From Multiplicimicrobium sp043718225 (GTDB taxonomy: Bacteria; Omnitrophota; Omnitrophia; Omnitrophales; Aquincolibacteriaceae): a DNA stretch of 6,910 bases. The position numbers were made by a program, and so were the translations under genes. The notes under the pieces are model-generated. The model was not told the DNA's origin and ran no database searches. It saw only the letters and a list, made by a program, of their open reading frames with translations. Shown one piece after another: positions 5,412 to 6,910 of the stretch; within the stretch, counting starts at the first letter, position 1; each line of letters begins with the position of its first letter. The stretch covers positions 1 to 6,910 of the forward strand of contig JAYSWD010000045.1 of the NCBI GenBank assembly GCA_043718225.1, given 5' to 3'.

Positions 5412-6910
5412 TTACTTCTCGTTGCGTTTACGCGAGTTTTCATCCAGATAACGTTTACGCAGGCGGATATTTTTCGGCGTAATTTCAACAAGTTCATCGT
5501 CCGCGATAAATTCAAGCGCGAAATCGAGCGTCATTTCACGGGGCGGAATAAGCTGAATCGCTTCATCGGCACCGGAGGAGCGCATATTGCTCAATTTCTT
5601 TTCGCGGTTCGCGTTCACAACCAGGTCATTGCCTTTATTGTTCACGCCGACAATCATGCCAGTGTAAAGGTCGTCGCCCACATGAATAAAAATTTCGCCG
5701 CGTTCCTGCAAGCCCCAAAGTCCGTACGCAACAGCTTTTGAGTTATTCTGCGAAATCAGAACCGCAACCTGGCGATTTTCGATTTCACCGCGGAAAGGTT
5801 CATAGTCGTGAAAGATTTGGTTCAAAACAGCGGTACCGCGCGTAAGCTGCAAAAGCTCACTGCGTAAACCAATTAACGCGCGTGAAGGAATAAGATACTC
5901 GAGGCGCACCGTTCCCACAGCACTATTGATCATGACTTTCAAATCTGCTTTACGTCCGCCGAGACGCTCAATAACAGTGCCCTGAAATTCAGGATCGACT
6001 TCAATTACAAGCTCTTCAATCGGCTCCATTTTAACGCCGTCAACATCCTTAAAAATAACATGCGGCCGCGAAACCTCAAGCTCATAACCTTCGCGGCGCA
6101 TCATTTCGATCAAAATCGCCAAATGCAATTCGCCGCGGCCCGAAACTTTAAAGCGATCTTCATTGGGAACCGGTTCCACTTTAATGCCGACATTCACTTT
6201 GGCTTCGTGTTCAAGACGTTCGCGGATATGGCGCGAAGTCAAAAATTTTCCGCCGTCTTTTCCGGCAAGCGGACTTGTGTTATGCGAGAAAAACATTGAA
6301 ATCGTCGGCTCGTCGATATGAATCGCGGGCAAAGCTTCGGGTTTATCCGGCGATGTAAGTGTATCCGCGACGCGCACGTCGCCTGCTCCGGCGATATGAA
6401 CAATATCACCCGCCAGCGCTTCATCGACTTCGACTTTCGGAAGCCCTTTGTGTTTCAAAATTTTAGTCACTTTACCGCGTTCAACCGTACCGTCCGCGCG
6501 CTTCACAAGCATAATCGGATCGCCAACTTTAATTCTACCCGTGGCAACACGGCCGATGGCGACATGTCCGACATAAGGGTCATAAGCAAGCATGGTCACA
6601 AGCATTTGAAACGGCGCTTCGGTATCCGCAACCGGAGGAAGTACGCGATGCATAATGGTTTCAAGCAAAGGAGTAATATCGGTGTTGGGATCATCCAAAT
6701 TCATCTTGGCCCAGCCTTCTTTGCCGGACGCGTACACAATCGGAAAATCAAGCTGTTCGGGCGTCGCGTTTAATTCGCAGAAAAGGTCGAATGCCATATT
6801 TTCCACTTCTTTGGGACGCGCATTCGGACGGTCAACTTTATTAACCACGAGAATCGGTTTCAAATGCAGTTCGAGCGATTTGCGTAAAACGAATTTTGTT
6901 TGCGGCATCG
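5412..6910 (-). CDS. typA: GTP-binding protein TypA/BipA, C-terminal part (5' end outside window)
   Basis: TypA/BipA is a translational GTPase of the EF-G/LepA class that binds the ribosome and aids 50S assembly and stress or cold adaptation. The window holds the last 498 or so residues of a protein usually near 600-615. The visible part opens at MPQTKFVLRKSLELHLKPILVVNKVDR, where NKVD is the G4 guanine-specificity motif; G1-G3 lie beyond the right edge. Next come domain II (YDPYVGHVAIGRVATGRIKVGD), domain III (FKVSGRGELHLAILIEMMRREGYELEVSRP), the EF-G-like domain V (PIEELVIEVDPEFQGTVIERLGGRK) and the BipA-specific C-terminal domain (GNDLVVNANREKKLSNMRSSGADE, EFIADDELVEITPKNIRLRKR). The frame is intact with stop TAA at 5414-5412. 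The Met at 6908 is internal, not the start. No obvious terminator follows, only heptad array E. Confidence 0.96.
   Translation of the reverse strand, partial: MPQTKFVLRKSLELHLKPILVVNKVDRPNARPKEVENMAFDLFCELNATPEQLDFPIVYASGKEGWAKMNLDDPNTDITPLLETIMHRVLPPVADTEAPFQMLVTMLAYDPYVGHVAIGRVATGRIKVGDPIMLVKRADGTVERGKVTKILKHKGLPKVEVDEALAGDIVHIAGAGDVRVADTLTSPDKPEALPAIHIDEPTISMFFSHNTSPLAGKDGGKFLTSRHIRERLEHEAKVNVGIKVEPVPNEDRFKVSGRGELHLAILIEMMRREGYELEVSRPHVIFKDVDGVKMEPIEELVIEVDPEFQGTVIERLGGRKADLKVMINSAVGTVRLEYLIPSRALIGLRSELLQLTRGTAVLNQIFHDYEPFRGEIENRQVAVLISQNNSKAVAYGLWGLQERGEIFIHVGDDLYTGMIVGVNNKGNDLVVNANREKKLSNMRSSGADEAIQLIPPREMTLDFALEFIADDELVEITPKNIRLRKRYLDENSRKRNEK

Noticed and set aside
5397..5741. 114-codon plus-strand ORF
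   Set aside because: It is antisense to the typA 3' end and begins inside heptad array E; no family features.
6318..6773. 151-codon plus-strand ORF
   Set aside because: It is antisense to clearly conserved typA sequence, with composition typical of a mirror frame.
1..6910. tRNA or rRNA genes
   Set aside because: No cloverleaf, GTTCRA T-loop with acceptor stem, or rRNA-like stretch was seen while reading both strands.

Overview
The window looks like a chromosomal segment of an uncultivated, Gram-negative-type bacterium. From memory of protein style, not from a search, the very large secreted ORF on the left (N-terminal HIQNAHTNYEAQ, VEGA and TGGFHTDG motifs) resembles proteins I associate with Omnitrophota (formerly candidate phylum OP3). 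The assignment is tentative, because the housekeeping genes on the right are universal families.

Layout: (1) Positions 1-3413, minus strand, are one uninterrupted reading frame of 1137 codons that runs off the left edge. It has a signal peptide, an N-terminal ChaN/TraB(TIKI)/EreA-like region, four in-frame insertions of a CG-phased heptanucleotide repeat, and an AT-richer C-terminal half that I do not recognise. (2) Positions 3414-3628 are a divergent intergenic region with promoter-like boxes, a 17-bp palindrome and the first copy of a hairpin repeat. (3) Positions 3629-4288, plus strand, encode a REP-associated tyrosine transposase (RAYT, HUH/Y1 family). It is flanked by two direct copies of a 56-bp repeat whose hairpin core is identical over 31 bp, so the unit resembles a REPtron. 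(4) Positions 4425-5306, minus strand, encode an RluA-family pseudouridine synthase without an S4 domain. (5) Positions 5307-5411 are an intergenic gap largely occupied by another heptad array. (6) Positions 5412-6910, minus strand, are the C-terminal five-sixths or so of the ribosome-associated GTPase TypA/BipA, entering from the right edge.

typA and the pseudouridine synthase are co-directional and may be co-transcribed; both act on ribosomes or RNA. The RAYT unit sits between that pair and the giant gene and probably represents an insertion.

The most interesting signal is at the DNA level. Five arrays (A 1506-1582, B 1847-1927, C 2074-2174, D 2498-2574, E 5313-5409) are built from 7-nt units that mostly begin with CG. 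The four in-gene arrays share the same inverted arms, CGTGAARCG on the left and CGYTTCACG on the right, separated by 19-50 nt, and all preserve the reading frame of the giant protein. This is REPIN-like architecture inside a coding sequence, and its sequence is unrelated to the hairpins flanking the local RAYT.
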